Shown here: one piece after another, positions 24,921 through 32,787 of the stretch | How the letters are laid out: the number at the start of each line of letters is the position of its first letter | Numbering within the stretch: position 1 is the stretch's first letter | Source of the DNA: Actinomadura meyerae | GTDB lineage: Bacteria; Actinomycetota; Actinomycetes; Streptosporangiales; Streptosporangiaceae | Direction of reading: 5' to 3' | Assembly (NCBI RefSeq): GCF_900188445.1 | Contig: NZ_FZOR01000016.1 | Coordinates: 62,001-126,000, forward strand | DNA length: 64,000 nucleotides | Position numbers and translations under genes: made by a program | Notes under the pieces: model-generated | The model's input: only the letters and a program-made list of their open reading frames with translations | Told to the model about the DNA's origin: nothing | Databases searched by the model: none

Positions 24921-24951
24921 GGCAAATACCAAATCCCCTAGCCGGTATCAC
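24921..24951 (-). promoter_or_regulatory. Predicted LysR-type operator upstream of the kynurenine operon
   Basis: GGCAAATACC, 15 bases, then TATCAC, located 59 bases upstream of the aldehyde dehydrogenase ATG. The same two boxes with identical spacing lie upstream of the formamidase gene at 30471. Within it ATACC and GGTAT form an imperfect dyad. A TATCAC/GTGATA pair also precedes the LysR gene. Confidence 0.65.
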
Positions 24952-25073
24952 TCACCGGATATAGACCCGCCGGCCGGCGACGTGGCCGGATGCGGCCAAG
25001 ATCGCGGCCTTGCCGGGACCGGCCGCCCGTGTCACTTTGATCATGTACCGCCGGTGATCTTCGGGAGGCCCCG

Positions 25074-25133
25074 AGCATGACCCACGGCACCGGAGCATGA
25101 CCCGGGGAACCGCAGCATGACCCGCGGCGCCCG
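25074..25133 (+). repeat. Three 20-bp tandem repeats creating chained start codons
   Basis: Units begin at 25074, 25094 and 25114, each with a GCATGACCC core followed by a G-rich part. Each carries an ATG, at 25077, 25097 and 25117, in three different frames because 20 is not a multiple of 3. The first two ATGs open 7-codon ORFs whose TGA overlaps the next ATG. The only good ribosome binding site, GGGAGG (25063-25068), serves the first ATG. The third ATG starts the graspetide precursor. Confidence 0.8.
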
Positions 25134-25404
25134 CCCCCTCGACCCGCCGTCCTTCCTCCGCCTCGACCCGCCCGAACTCGACGGCGGCGACCTCGTCGTC
25201 CGCGCCCGGCCGACCGCGTCCCGCGCCCGGACCCGCACCAGCCCCTCCGCCCCGCTCGCCTACCTCTACGAGACTCCGGACGAGCACGAACCCGAGCACA
25301 CCACCCGACTCGCGGCCGGCCACTACGACACGACCACCCTCACCTGGTCGTTCTCCGGCGACATCCCGGGGATCATCGGGCTCACCGAGCCCACCTCCCC
25401 GTAG
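25117..25404 (+). CDS. Putative graspetide precursor 1 (ATP-grasp RiPP target)
   Basis: 95 residues from ATG 25117. The C-terminal half aligns with the second precursor: a Tyr-rich stretch (PLAYLYETPDE), then AGHYDTTTLTW, then a short Ser/Asp/Glu/Thr tail ending GLTEPTSP. This shared AGHYD-x3-T-x-TW segment is probably the leader part recognised by the ligase, and the acidic/hydroxyl tail the modified core. The first 40 residues are Arg/Pro-rich and atypical, so the functional start may differ. It begins after the 20-bp repeat array. Confidence 0.6.
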   Translation: MTRGARPLDPPSFLRLDPPELDGGDLVVRARPTASRARTRTSPSAPLAYLYETPDEHEPEHTTRLAAGHYDTTTLTWSFSGDIPGIIGLTEPTSP

Positions 25405-25453
25405 CGGCCCCGCGCACGAGTGTCCGGCAACCCCCGTCCCGAAAGGCACAGCC

Positions 25454-25774
25454 ATGCCCGGAACCCTGACCAGGCCCGCCCTGCGCACGACCCGCGCGTT
25501 CATCTCACCCGACCACGCCGGCTTCGACCCGGCGGCGATCCCGACCCCGGACGGCGACGAGCGGCCGTTCGGCTACGCCTACTCCACCCCGTGGGGGACG
25601 CCCGACGAGGGCGCCCCGGCCGCCGACCCGCAGGCGGGGCACTACGACCCCGCCACCCAGACCTGGGTCGGCCCCAACGGTGAGGACATCACCGCGGGGT
25701 ACAGCTCGTACACCGTCACCGGCTCGGGCCAACCGCCGTGGGGCGACAAGATCCTCGACGATGTGTGCGCCTGA
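25454..25774 (+). CDS. Putative graspetide precursor 2 (ATP-grasp-modified RiPP)
   Basis: 106 residues from ATG 25454, with AAAGG 7 bases upstream. It contains RPFGYAYSTPWGTPDE, then AGHYDPATQTWVGPNGED, resembling the TgmA-type precursors found next to SAV_5884-family ATP-grasp enzymes. The last ~30 residues supply Thr/Ser and Asp/Glu for side-chain ester or amide links. Three bases separate it from the ligase gene, implying coupling. The exact core and ring pattern cannot be read from sequence. Confidence 0.75.
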   Translation: MPGTLTRPALRTTRAFISPDHAGFDPAAIPTPDGDERPFGYAYSTPWGTPDEGAPAADPQAGHYDPATQTWVGPNGEDITAGYSSYTVTGSGQPPWGDKILDDVCA

Positions 25775-25777
25775 CGC

Positions 25778-26806
25778 GTGAACGACGATCGGCCAGAGGT
25801 CCTGATCCTCACCCAGGACTTCGACCCGACGGTCGACCCGGTCGTCCGAAGCCTCACGGCCAAGGGCGCCCGGGTCTTCCGGGTCGACACCAGCTACTTC
25901 CCCCGCCGGCTCAGCTTCGCCACGTCCGACTTCGACGGCGCGGACCGGGCCGTCATGCGCCACCACGACGGCGAGATCGACCGCGAGGTCGACCTCAACG
26001 CCCTGTCCGGCGTCTGGTACCGGCGGCCCACCGCGTTCGAGTTCGGCGACGACATGGGCGAGGCCGAGCGCGAGTTCGCCCGCTACGAGGCGCAGCACGG
26101 CGTCGGCGGCATCTTCCGCTCGACCGACTGCCTCTGGATGAACCGACCCGACCTGGACGCGGTCGCCGACCTGAAGCCCTACCAGCTGAAGCTCGCCAAG
26201 AAGGCCGGTCTGCGGGTCCCGCGGACACTGCTGACCAACGACCCGGACGAGGTCGCGCGGCTGGCGAAGCAGGAGGGCGAGGGCAAGCTCGTCTACAAGT
26301 CGCTCAGCGGCGGGGTGATCCACTACCCGGGCGCGTTCCCGTCCGGCCTGTTCACCGCCGTGCTGGGCGAGGAGATCGACGAGCACCTCCCCCGCGTCCG
26401 GCACACCATCTGCCAGTTCCAGGAGTACATCGAGAAGGCGTACGAGGTCCGGCTCACCGTCATCGGCGACAGCTACTTCCCCGTGGTGATCGACTCGCAG
26501 GGCGCGGAGCGGACCAAGGTCGACTGGCGGGCCGACATCCAGATGAACTACGGCGACTACCGGCCGCTGCCAGAGGACGTCGTCCGCCGCACCCGGGCGC
26601 TGCTCGACGAACTCGGGCTCGTCTACGCCGCCGTCGACTTCATCGTCACCCCGGACGGCGAGCACGTGTTCCTGGAGTCCAACCCCAACGGCCAGTTCAT
26701 GTGGATGCAGAACGACCTCGGGCTGCCGATGAGCGACCGCATCGCCGACCTGCTGATGAAGGGCCATGCGGGCCGGACCGGTGAAGTGGAGCAAATCGGC
26801 TACTGA
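25778..26806 (+). CDS. ATP-grasp ligase for graspetide macrocyclisation
   Basis: 342 residues from GTG 25778. The pre-ATP-grasp N-terminus (VLILTQDFDPTVDPV) and ATP-grasp core (KLVYKSLSGGVI, CQFQEYIEKAYEVRLTVIG, VFLESNPNGQFMWMQ) match the MvdD/TgmB ribosomal-peptide maturase group; NPNGQ is a hallmark. It would activate Asp/Glu side chains as acyl phosphates and join them to Thr/Ser/Lys side chains of the precursors. It overlaps the exporter gene as TGATG. Confidence 0.87.
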   Translation: MNDDRPEVLILTQDFDPTVDPVVRSLTAKGARVFRVDTSYFPRRLSFATSDFDGADRAVMRHHDGEIDREVDLNALSGVWYRRPTAFEFGDDMGEAEREFARYEAQHGVGGIFRSTDCLWMNRPDLDAVADLKPYQLKLAKKAGLRVPRTLLTNDPDEVARLAKQEGEGKLVYKSLSGGVIHYPGAFPSGLFTAVLGEEIDEHLPRVRHTICQFQEYIEKAYEVRLTVIGDSYFPVVIDSQGAERTKVDWRADIQMNYGDYRPLPEDVVRRTRALLDELGLVYAAVDFIVTPDGEHVFLESNPNGQFMWMQNDLGLPMSDRIADLLMKGHAGRTGEVEQIGY

Positions 26807-28641
26807 TGGACGATCCACCGCCCGTCACCGCGGCCGAGTGGTCGCAGCCGCCGCAGGTCGGCCTGCGGCGGCTGCCCCGGCTCGTCTGGGGCGCCGTCCG
26901 CCTCGCGGCGTCGGCGGCGCCCCGGGAGTACGCCCTCATCACGGCGCTCCAGGCCGTCGCCGGCCTCGGCCTCGTGCTGCCGCTGCTCGGCGGACGTCAC
27001 CTCCTCGACCAGGCGCTCGGCGGCGCCGACACCGCCGACGTTCTACTGCAGGGCGCGGTCGTCCTCGCGATGACGGGGCTGATCGCCGTCGCGGTCTCGG
27101 TCGCGTCGTCGCGAGACGACGTGCTGAGCGAGTTGCTCAACCGGTACGCGATGGGCCGGATTCTGGACGTCGCCTGCACGGTCGACCTCGCGGAATTCGA
27201 ACGCCCCGCCTTCCACAACCGGCTTGAGCGCGCCTCGATGAGCGCTCGGATCCGGCCGCATCAGGTCGTCCAAGGGCTGGGGGCGCTGACCAGCGCGCTA
27301 ATGGCCACCGCCGGGGTCGCGTTGGCGCTCGCGGCGATCGAGCCGTGGCTCGTCCCCGCAACGCTGGCCGCAGGGGCGCCGCTGTGGCTGGCCGGGCTGA
27401 AGAGCGGGCAGGTGCTGTACGGCGCACTGTTCCGGCTGACCCCTGCCGAGCGGGAACGCAGCTATCTGCAGGACGTGCTGACCAGCCGCCGCTCGGCTGC
27501 TGAGGTCCGGGCGTTCGGCTTGGCCCCGCACCTGCGCGGACGCTGGGAGGCGCGGACCGAGGAGCGTCTTGAAGAGATCCGCCGTACGGTTCGGACCCGC
27601 CTGCGCATTACGTTGGCGGCGCGGTGCGTGAGCGGCATCGCGCTGGGGGCTGTGCTCGGACTGCTGCTGGCGTACACGGCGACCGGCGGAATGCCGGTGG
27701 CCGACGCGGGCGCCGCCGCCACCGCCGTCATGCTGCTGGCCGCACGTCTTCGGATGTCCGCTGCGGGTACTGACCAGCTCTTCGACGCGGCGCCCTTCGT
27801 CCAGGACCTCACCTCGTTCCTGACCCCGCCGGAGCGCGGGCCGGTTGGGTCGCCGCCTCCGCCGTTCGGCGTGCTGACGGCTGAGAACCTTTCGTTCACG
27901 TATCCGTCTGCCGCGCGTCCTGCTGTTGACGGCGTTGATCTGCGGATCGAGGCGGGGCAGGTCGTCGCGCTGGTGGGCGAGAACGGGTCGGGTAAGACGA
28001 CTCTGGCGAAGCTGCTGTCGCACCTGTACCGGCCGGAGTCGGGGCGGATTCTGTATGACGGCGTGGACGTCTCAGGCGCTTCTGCTGACGGCCTGCGCGA
28101 GTCGATCGCCGTGCTGTTCCAGGACTTCGAGCGCTACGTGCTCCCGGCGTCCGACAACATCGCGCTGGGCCGCCCTGAGGCACCAGCCGACGCCGAGGCC
28201 ATCGCGCGGGCCGCCCGCGCGGCCGGGGCGGACGGGTTCTTGCGCGGCCTGCCGGACGGCTATTCGACCTTGCTCGGCCCCCAGTTCGCAGGAGGCACGG
28301 ACCTGTCGGGCGGCCAGTGGCAGCGGGTTGCACTGGCCCGCGCGTTCTTCCGGGACGCCCCGTTCGTCATCCTGGACGAGCCGACCGCGACGCTGGACGC
28401 CCGTGCGGAACACGAGTTGTTCGACCGCCTGCGGACGTTGCTCGCCGGACGGACCGTCCTGCTGATCTCGCACCGGTTCTCGACCGTCCGGATGGCGGAC
28501 CACATCTACGTGCTGGCGGACGGTCAGGTCGCAGAACACGGCACCCACGACTCGCTCATGGCCGCAGGCGGGCGCTATGCCGAGCTGTTCACGCTCCAGG
28601 CCGAGGCGTACCTGGACCCGTCAGACATACCCAGCGCTTGA
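26806..28641 (+). CDS. ABC transporter, fused permease and ATPase (probable graspetide exporter)
   Basis: 611 residues. A six-helix permease part (about 1-340) precedes an ATPase with Walker A GENGSGKTT (~391), Q-loop FQDFERY, signature LSGGQWQR (~499), Walker B FVILDEPTA (~520) and H-loop SHRF. It has no C39 peptidase domain, so leader removal must be done elsewhere. Direct overlap with the ligase gene makes export of the modified peptide its likely task. Homodimer formation is expected for half-transporters. Confidence 0.87.
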   Translation: MDDPPPVTAAEWSQPPQVGLRRLPRLVWGAVRLAASAAPREYALITALQAVAGLGLVLPLLGGRHLLDQALGGADTADVLLQGAVVLAMTGLIAVAVSVASSRDDVLSELLNRYAMGRILDVACTVDLAEFERPAFHNRLERASMSARIRPHQVVQGLGALTSALMATAGVALALAAIEPWLVPATLAAGAPLWLAGLKSGQVLYGALFRLTPAERERSYLQDVLTSRRSAAEVRAFGLAPHLRGRWEARTEERLEEIRRTVRTRLRITLAARCVSGIALGAVLGLLLAYTATGGMPVADAGAAATAVMLLAARLRMSAAGTDQLFDAAPFVQDLTSFLTPPERGPVGSPPPPFGVLTAENLSFTYPSAARPAVDGVDLRIEAGQVVALVGENGSGKTTLAKLLSHLYRPESGRILYDGVDVSGASADGLRESIAVLFQDFERYVLPASDNIALGRPEAPADAEAIARAARAAGADGFLRGLPDGYSTLLGPQFAGGTDLSGGQWQRVALARAFFRDAPFVILDEPTATLDARAEHELFDRLRTLLAGRTVLLISHRFSTVRMADHIYVLADGQVAEHGTHDSLMAAGGRYAELFTLQAEAYLDPSDIPSA

Positions 28642-28657
28642 GGTTGACGGATCCCGC

Positions 28658-28675
28658 TATCACCGTCCTGTGATA
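28658..28675 (+). promoter_or_regulatory. Inverted repeat TATCAC-N6-GTGATA upstream of lysR
   Basis: A perfect inverted repeat ending 10 bases before ATG 28686, in the position expected for LysR autoregulation. A TTGACG (28644-28649) further upstream is a possible -35. The GTGATA half-site recurs in the two kynurenine-gene promoters. Confidence 0.55.
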
Positions 28676-28685
28676 CCAAGTCGGC

Positions 28686-29612
28686 ATGCGCGCGATCGAC
28701 CTCCTCAACGGACGGCTGAAGCTCCGGCACCTGGTGCTCGTCGTCGCCATCGCCGATCAGGGCAGCGTCCTGCGGGCCGCCGAGCACCTGCATCTGGCAC
28801 AGCCCGCCGTCACCCGCAGCCTGCGCGAAGTCGAGGGCATCCTCGGCGTCGACCTGTTCACCCGAGGCCCGCGAGGCGTGACACCAACGCTGTTCGGGGA
28901 GGCGTTCATCGAGCACGCGCGCGCCGTCCTGGCCGAACTCCGCCGCGCCGGCGACCGCATCACCGGCCTGGCGGACGGCGAAGTCGGCACGGTCACGATC
29001 GGCACTCTCCTGGCGGGCTCGAACGTCCTGCTCCCCCGGGCGATCGCCGCGCTCAAGAAGGACCGGCCGGGCATCACCGTCATCGTCCAGGAGGCGACGT
29101 TCGACGCCCAGGTGCCGCGCCTCCTGGACGGCGAGATCGACCTGATCCTCGGCCGCCTCAACCCGATCGACGACCTGCGCGGCCTCCGCCAGCTCACCCT
29201 CTACGGCGAACCAGTTCTCCTGGTGGCCCGCCAAGACCACCCGGCTCGCGCCGTACCCGACCTCACGTTGGCCGACCTCCTCGCCTACCCGTGGGTGCTG
29301 CCCCTGGAGCAGACGGCCTTGCGCACCGAACTGGAACAGGTCTTCCGCGCCTCGGGCCTGACGCTTCCCGGCAACCTGGTCGAGTGCACGTCCGTCCTGA
29401 CCGTCCGGACCCTGGTTCGCGACACCGACATGATCGCCGCGCTCCCGGAACTGGTGGCCCGCACCGACGTCGACATAGCGCCGCTGCCCGTCCCGCTGGA
29501 GACGGTCCGCCGCCAGGTCGGCGTGACACTCCCCGCAGGCCGCACCCCGACGCCGTCGGCCCGCCTGATGCTCGACCACCTCGAACGCGAGGCGGCGGCG
29601 CTCACCGCCTGA
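28686..29612 (+). CDS. LysR family transcriptional regulator (probable kynurenine regulon)
   Basis: 308 residues. The N-terminal winged HTH (LNGRLKLRHLVLVVAI, then AAEHLHLAQPAVTRSLREVE) is followed by a full effector-binding domain, similar to aromatic-catabolism LysR proteins of the PcaQ/GbpR type. Shared TATCAC/GTGATA boxes before this gene, the kynurenine operon and the formamidase suggest it controls all three with a pathway metabolite as effector. The 3' end overlaps the convergent formamidase gene by 11 bases. Confidence 0.88.
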   Translation: MRAIDLLNGRLKLRHLVLVVAIADQGSVLRAAEHLHLAQPAVTRSLREVEGILGVDLFTRGPRGVTPTLFGEAFIEHARAVLAELRRAGDRITGLADGEVGTVTIGTLLAGSNVLLPRAIAALKKDRPGITVIVQEATFDAQVPRLLDGEIDLILGRLNPIDDLRGLRQLTLYGEPVLLVARQDHPARAVPDLTLADLLAYPWVLPLEQTALRTELEQVFRASGLTLPGNLVECTSVLTVRTLVRDTDMIAALPELVARTDVDIAPLPVPLETVRRQVGVTLPAGRTPTPSARLMLDHLEREAAALTA

Positions 29613-30471
29613 TCAGGCGCATCAGCTCCGTGCTCACCCGCGACTCCGGATCGGCGAGATCGAGCACGACGTCAAAGTGGTCGCGGCCGGGCACGATCAT
29701 CAGCTCACCGGCACCCCACTGCGGCTGGAACAGCCTCGACTGCTCCAAGAACCCATCCCCGTCGTCCTCCGCGACCGCGAAGACCGCAGGACACCGATGG
29801 TCGGCGTCCAGCAGAGCGGGGCTCAGCGCGGCAGCCCGCTCCAGATCAAGCTTCACGTACTCGTTGACATACACCCGAGTGATCGGCCGGATGTCGAACA
29901 GCCCGCTGAACGGCATCGCGGCCTTGACCACGTCCCGCGGAAGCCCGAAGTCGTCCTGCCAGCCGCCGACCATCGTCATCCCGGTCAGATGCCCGCCCGC
30001 CGAACTGCCGCCCACCACGATCCACTCGGAATCGAGGCCGAACTCCCGTCCATGCCGATACACCCACGCCACAGCGGCCCGCACCTGCCGGACGATCTCC
30101 TCAAGCGACGCCTCCGGCGCCAGCGTGTAGTCAGGCACCACGGTCGCGACGCCCTGCTCGTACAGGGCACGCGCCATGAAGGACGACACGTCCCGCGAGA
30201 GCGCCATCCAATAGCCGCCGTGCAGGAAAACGAACACGGGCCGCAGGCCGTCGTCCCCGGTCCCCCACACATCGAGCCGCTCGCCGCTGGCCTCGTCGTA
30301 GACGATCCCTGGATGGCCGGGCAGCCCGTCCACGGCCTGCTCCGAAAGCTCCCGGTACCGCACCATATGCCGCTCGAAGAGCTCCGGCCCGGCCTTCCGC
30401 CGCACGTTGTAGGCGACGTCCAGTTCCTCGTCGCTGAGCCCGCTCCCCGGCCAGTCATCTAGATCGTCCAC
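29602..30471 (-). CDS. Alpha/beta hydrolase, probable kynurenine formamidase
   Basis: 289 residues, start chosen at GTG 30471 because GGAGG lies 8 bases upstream and the longer start lies inside the operator. It has the HGGYW oxyanion motif followed by SRD, as in arylformamidases of the AFMID type, the nucleophile elbow GGSSAGGH and a C-terminal GRDHFDV catalytic His. It would release formate from N-formylkynurenine, upstream of kynureninase. A general esterase is the alternative; the shared operator favours formamidase. Confidence 0.75.
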   Translation of the reverse strand: MDDLDDWPGSGLSDEELDVAYNVRRKAGPELFERHMVRYRELSEQAVDGLPGHPGIVYDEASGERLDVWGTGDDGLRPVFVFLHGGYWMALSRDVSSFMARALYEQGVATVVPDYTLAPEASLEEIVRQVRAAVAWVYRHGREFGLDSEWIVVGGSSAGGHLTGMTMVGGWQDDFGLPRDVVKAAMPFSGLFDIRPITRVYVNEYVKLDLERAAALSPALLDADHRCPAVFAVAEDDGDGFLEQSRLFQPQWGAGELMIVPGRDHFDVVLDLADPESRVSTELMRLIRR

Positions 30472-30502
30472 GCTCCCACCCTCCTCCCACCCCGCACGAC
30501 CG

Positions 30503-30533
30503 GGCAAATACCGATTCACCCGGCGGCTATCAC
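30503..30533 (-). promoter_or_regulatory. Predicted LysR-type operator upstream of the formamidase gene
   Basis: GGCAAATACC-N15-TATCAC, with both boxes and spacing identical to 24921-24951, located 32-62 bases upstream of GTG 30471. Confidence 0.65.
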
Positions 30534-30540
30534 CACTCTG

Positions 30541-30948
30541 CTATCCGCTCGCCACCTCGAACCACACGGAGACCCCGTCCTGGCCGTCGACGATCCCCCA
30601 CCGGTCGGCGAGCCCGTCCACGATCATGAGCCCCCGCCCGGACTCGCTCAGCCCGCCCCGCTGAGCCGGCACGATCGGCCGCCCCCGCGCCCCGCCCTCA
30701 TCCTGAACCTCGACCCGCAGCCGGGTAGCCGAGACGAGCACGGACACCCGCACCCCACCCCCGGGCAACCCACTGTCCGTGTGACGGACGGCGTTAGTGG
30801 CGATCTCGCACACCATCAGGTCGACGTCGTCCAGGTCGAAGGAGTGCTCAACCCCTTCCAGCGCCCGCCTCACGTAAGTACGAATGTCCCGCACGCCCAG
30901 CCCCTCGCTGGACGACAGCCGAACATCCCTCCGCTCCCAGACGATCAC
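30541..30948 (-). CDS. ATP-binding protein, RsbW-like anti-sigma kinase family
   Basis: 135 residues from GTG 30948, overlapping the upstream stop as GTGA. It is a small HATPase_c domain with N-box MVCEIATNAVRHT, VEVQDEGGARG and GRGLMIVDGLAD. Many actinomycetes carry such single-domain ATPases beside an XRE regulator and a DUF397 protein, as here, in WhiJ/AbaA-like developmental sets. Its partner is unknown. Confidence 0.82.
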   Translation of the reverse strand: MIVWERRDVRLSSSEGLGVRDIRTYVRRALEGVEHSFDLDDVDLMVCEIATNAVRHTDSGLPGGGVRVSVLVSATRLRVEVQDEGGARGRPIVPAQRGGLSESGRGLMIVDGLADRWGIVDGQDGVSVWFEVASG

Positions 30949-31262
30949 GACGACACCCCGGCGATCCGCCGAGCGGCCAGCCGCACCGACTCGGCCGGTA
31001 CCTTGCAGGCCGCGTCCCACAGGTAGGCCCATCGCCCGTCCCGCTCCTGGACGCCGAGCACCGCCAGCGACCGCCGCCGCGCGACCAGCGGAACCGAGAG
31101 CACGGGCTCCGCCGTGGCGTCGAGGTAGAGCACGGACCCCTGTCCGACCTCCCGCAACGCCCACATGAGCCGAACCAGCACCCGGAACCGCTCCAGCGTC
31201 ACCCCGTCCCGCCCCGGCCCGCCAGGCACCTCACGCTCCGGGGGCTTCGGTAGATTGCACAC
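30945..31262 (-). CDS. Hypothetical protein of the WhiJ-like locus
   Basis: 105 residues. GTG 31262 is preferred because AAAGGAG lies 7 bases upstream, giving an N-terminus of about 20 extra residues over GTG 31202. It shows no transmembrane segment or recognised domain; the core has a repeated beta-like pattern (GSVLYLDATAEPVLSVPLV, GRWAYLWDA). It is translationally coupled to the ATP-binding protein. Confidence 0.65.
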   Translation of the reverse strand: MCNLPKPPEREVPGGPGRDGVTLERFRVLVRLMWALREVGQGSVLYLDATAEPVLSVPLVARRRSLAVLGVQERDGRWAYLWDAACKVPAESVRLAARRIAGVSS

Positions 31263-31446
31263 AGTCCGACTCCTTTCCAGTCGGGCGAGGCCCCGGGGCT
31301 CGGTGTGGCCGCACCGCCCGGGGCCGCTCTCTTCGTTTCTCTGCGCCACTCGTCCAGTCGGTGGCACTCTGTGTTCGCAAGAATGCACTACGCACACACG
31401 CTGCGCAATACTGCATACGAAATCCGGCTTAGACAGGAGACACCTT

Positions 31447-32316
31447 GTGACCGGCAAGCAAGATCGAAGTCACAGCCCGCTCCTCCGCGCCCGCCGCCTC
31501 GCCCTGGAGCTGACGAGGCGCCGGGAGGCCGCCGGCCTCACCCGCGACGAGGTGACGCGCCGCCTCGAGTGGGCGAACTCGACTCTGTTCCGCATCGAGA
31601 CCGGCCGCACCAAACCGCAGCCCCGCAGCGTGCGCGAGCTCCTCGACCTCTACGGCGTCACCGGCTCCCAGAAGGAGGGGCTCATCCAACTCGCCCGCGA
31701 GGCTCGCCAGCCTGGCTGGTGGTACTCCTTCCGAGACGTTCTGCCCGATCCATATGAGGTCTACATCGGCCTTGAGGCGGATGCTGCGGTCATCCGCGCA
31801 TTCCAGCCCCTCGTGGTGCCCGGTTTTCTCCAAACTCCCGACTACGCACGCGCGATGATCCGCAGCGGCCCCCAGGAATTGGAGTCGGACGAGGTCGATC
31901 GGAGGCTGCATGTGCGCATGGCACGTCAGCAGGTCCTCAGGCAGGCACATCGTCCACGTCTCTGGGCGGTATTGGACGAGGCTGCGCTGCATCGTACGGT
32001 CGGCAGTAAGACGATCATGCGAGAGCAGTTGATGCACCTGGCATCGATGGCCGACGCGGGGAAGGCGACCATACAGATCATTCCGTTCAGCTGCGGCGCC
32101 CACGCTGGCACTACCGGCCCATTCGTCATCCTGAGCTTTGCTCAGCCGACCGACCCGAACGTGGTGTACCTCGAGACGATCCCAAACGGTATCTACCTGG
32201 AACACACAAGCGACATTGAGGCATATATGATTGCATTCGACCATCTACTCACGGCCGCCCTGGACCCCGATGACTCGATATCCCTGATCAATCGGGTCGC
32301 GGACGCGATCGTCTGA
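31447..32316 (+). CDS. XRE family regulator with DUF5753 (WhiJ/Scr1-like)
   Basis: 289 residues from GTG 31447 with AGGAG 7 bases before it. The N-terminal HTH_31 domain (LTRDEVTRRLEWANSTLFRIE) is followed by the DUF5753 domain (VPGFLQTPDYARAM, LDEAALHR, VYLET). Such regulators pair with DUF397 proteins and small ATPases to control development or secondary metabolism in Streptomyces. The DUF397 gene lies 23 bases downstream. Confidence 0.9.
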   Translation: MTGKQDRSHSPLLRARRLALELTRRREAAGLTRDEVTRRLEWANSTLFRIETGRTKPQPRSVRELLDLYGVTGSQKEGLIQLAREARQPGWWYSFRDVLPDPYEVYIGLEADAAVIRAFQPLVVPGFLQTPDYARAMIRSGPQELESDEVDRRLHVRMARQQVLRQAHRPRLWAVLDEAALHRTVGSKTIMREQLMHLASMADAGKATIQIIPFSCGAHAGTTGPFVILSFAQPTDPNVVYLETIPNGIYLEHTSDIEAYMIAFDHLLTAALDPDDSISLINRVADAIV

Positions 32317-32339
32317 GTTCTACGAACAGGAAGTACGCG

Positions 32340-32543
32340 ATGGGCAACCCGCAGTCATCTCATGCCATCTGGCGCAAGAGTTCTCGCAGCGGCCAGAACG
32401 GCGAGTGCGTCGAAGTCGCCCAAGTTGAGGACGTGATCGCCGTCCGCGACAGCAAGGCTCCCACATCCGGCCAACTCGTGCTCAGCCAGAAAGATTGGAC
32501 CGCTTTTGTCGACCAAGCACGGGCCGGACGCTACGACCGTTAG
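32340..32543 (+). CDS. DUF397 domain protein
   Basis: 67 residues, full length for DUF397: WRKSSRSGQNGECVEVA at the N-terminus, then VAVRDSK-like and WTAFVDQARAGRYD at the end. In characterised relatives it partners the adjacent XRE regulator. Likely in one operon with the upstream gene. Confidence 0.88.
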   Translation: MGNPQSSHAIWRKSSRSGQNGECVEVAQVEDVIAVRDSKAPTSGQLVLSQKDWTAFVDQARAGRYDR

Positions 32544-32624
32544 CCAAACACCAGGATGCGTCATACACCGCAGCAAACTCACGCACACGACATGACGCAA
32601 GGGCCGCACAACCAACAACGGCGT

Positions 32625-32689
32625 TCAGCCCCCAGAACTGGACCGCGTTCGTGACCGATGCACGAGAGGGCCGCTACGACCTTCCATGA
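32625..32689 (+). pseudogene. C-terminal remnant of a second DUF397 gene
   Basis: The reading frame encodes PQNWTAFVTDAREGRYDLP and a stop, matching the last 20 residues of the intact DUF397 protein just upstream. The N-terminal half is missing. The 80 bases before it show no recognisable DUF397 sequence. Confidence 0.65.
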
Positions 32690-32787
32690 ACCCGTCTGCC
32701 TCCACTCCGACCACCACCCACCCTCCGGGAGACACGGCATGGACGCCACCTACTTCTCGCCAACGACGTTCAAGATGCAACCAAACG

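Noticed and set aside
30472..30519. GTG 30519 as start of the formamidase
   Set aside because: It lies inside the shared operator motif. GTG 30471 has GGAGG 8 bases upstream and gives the normal length.
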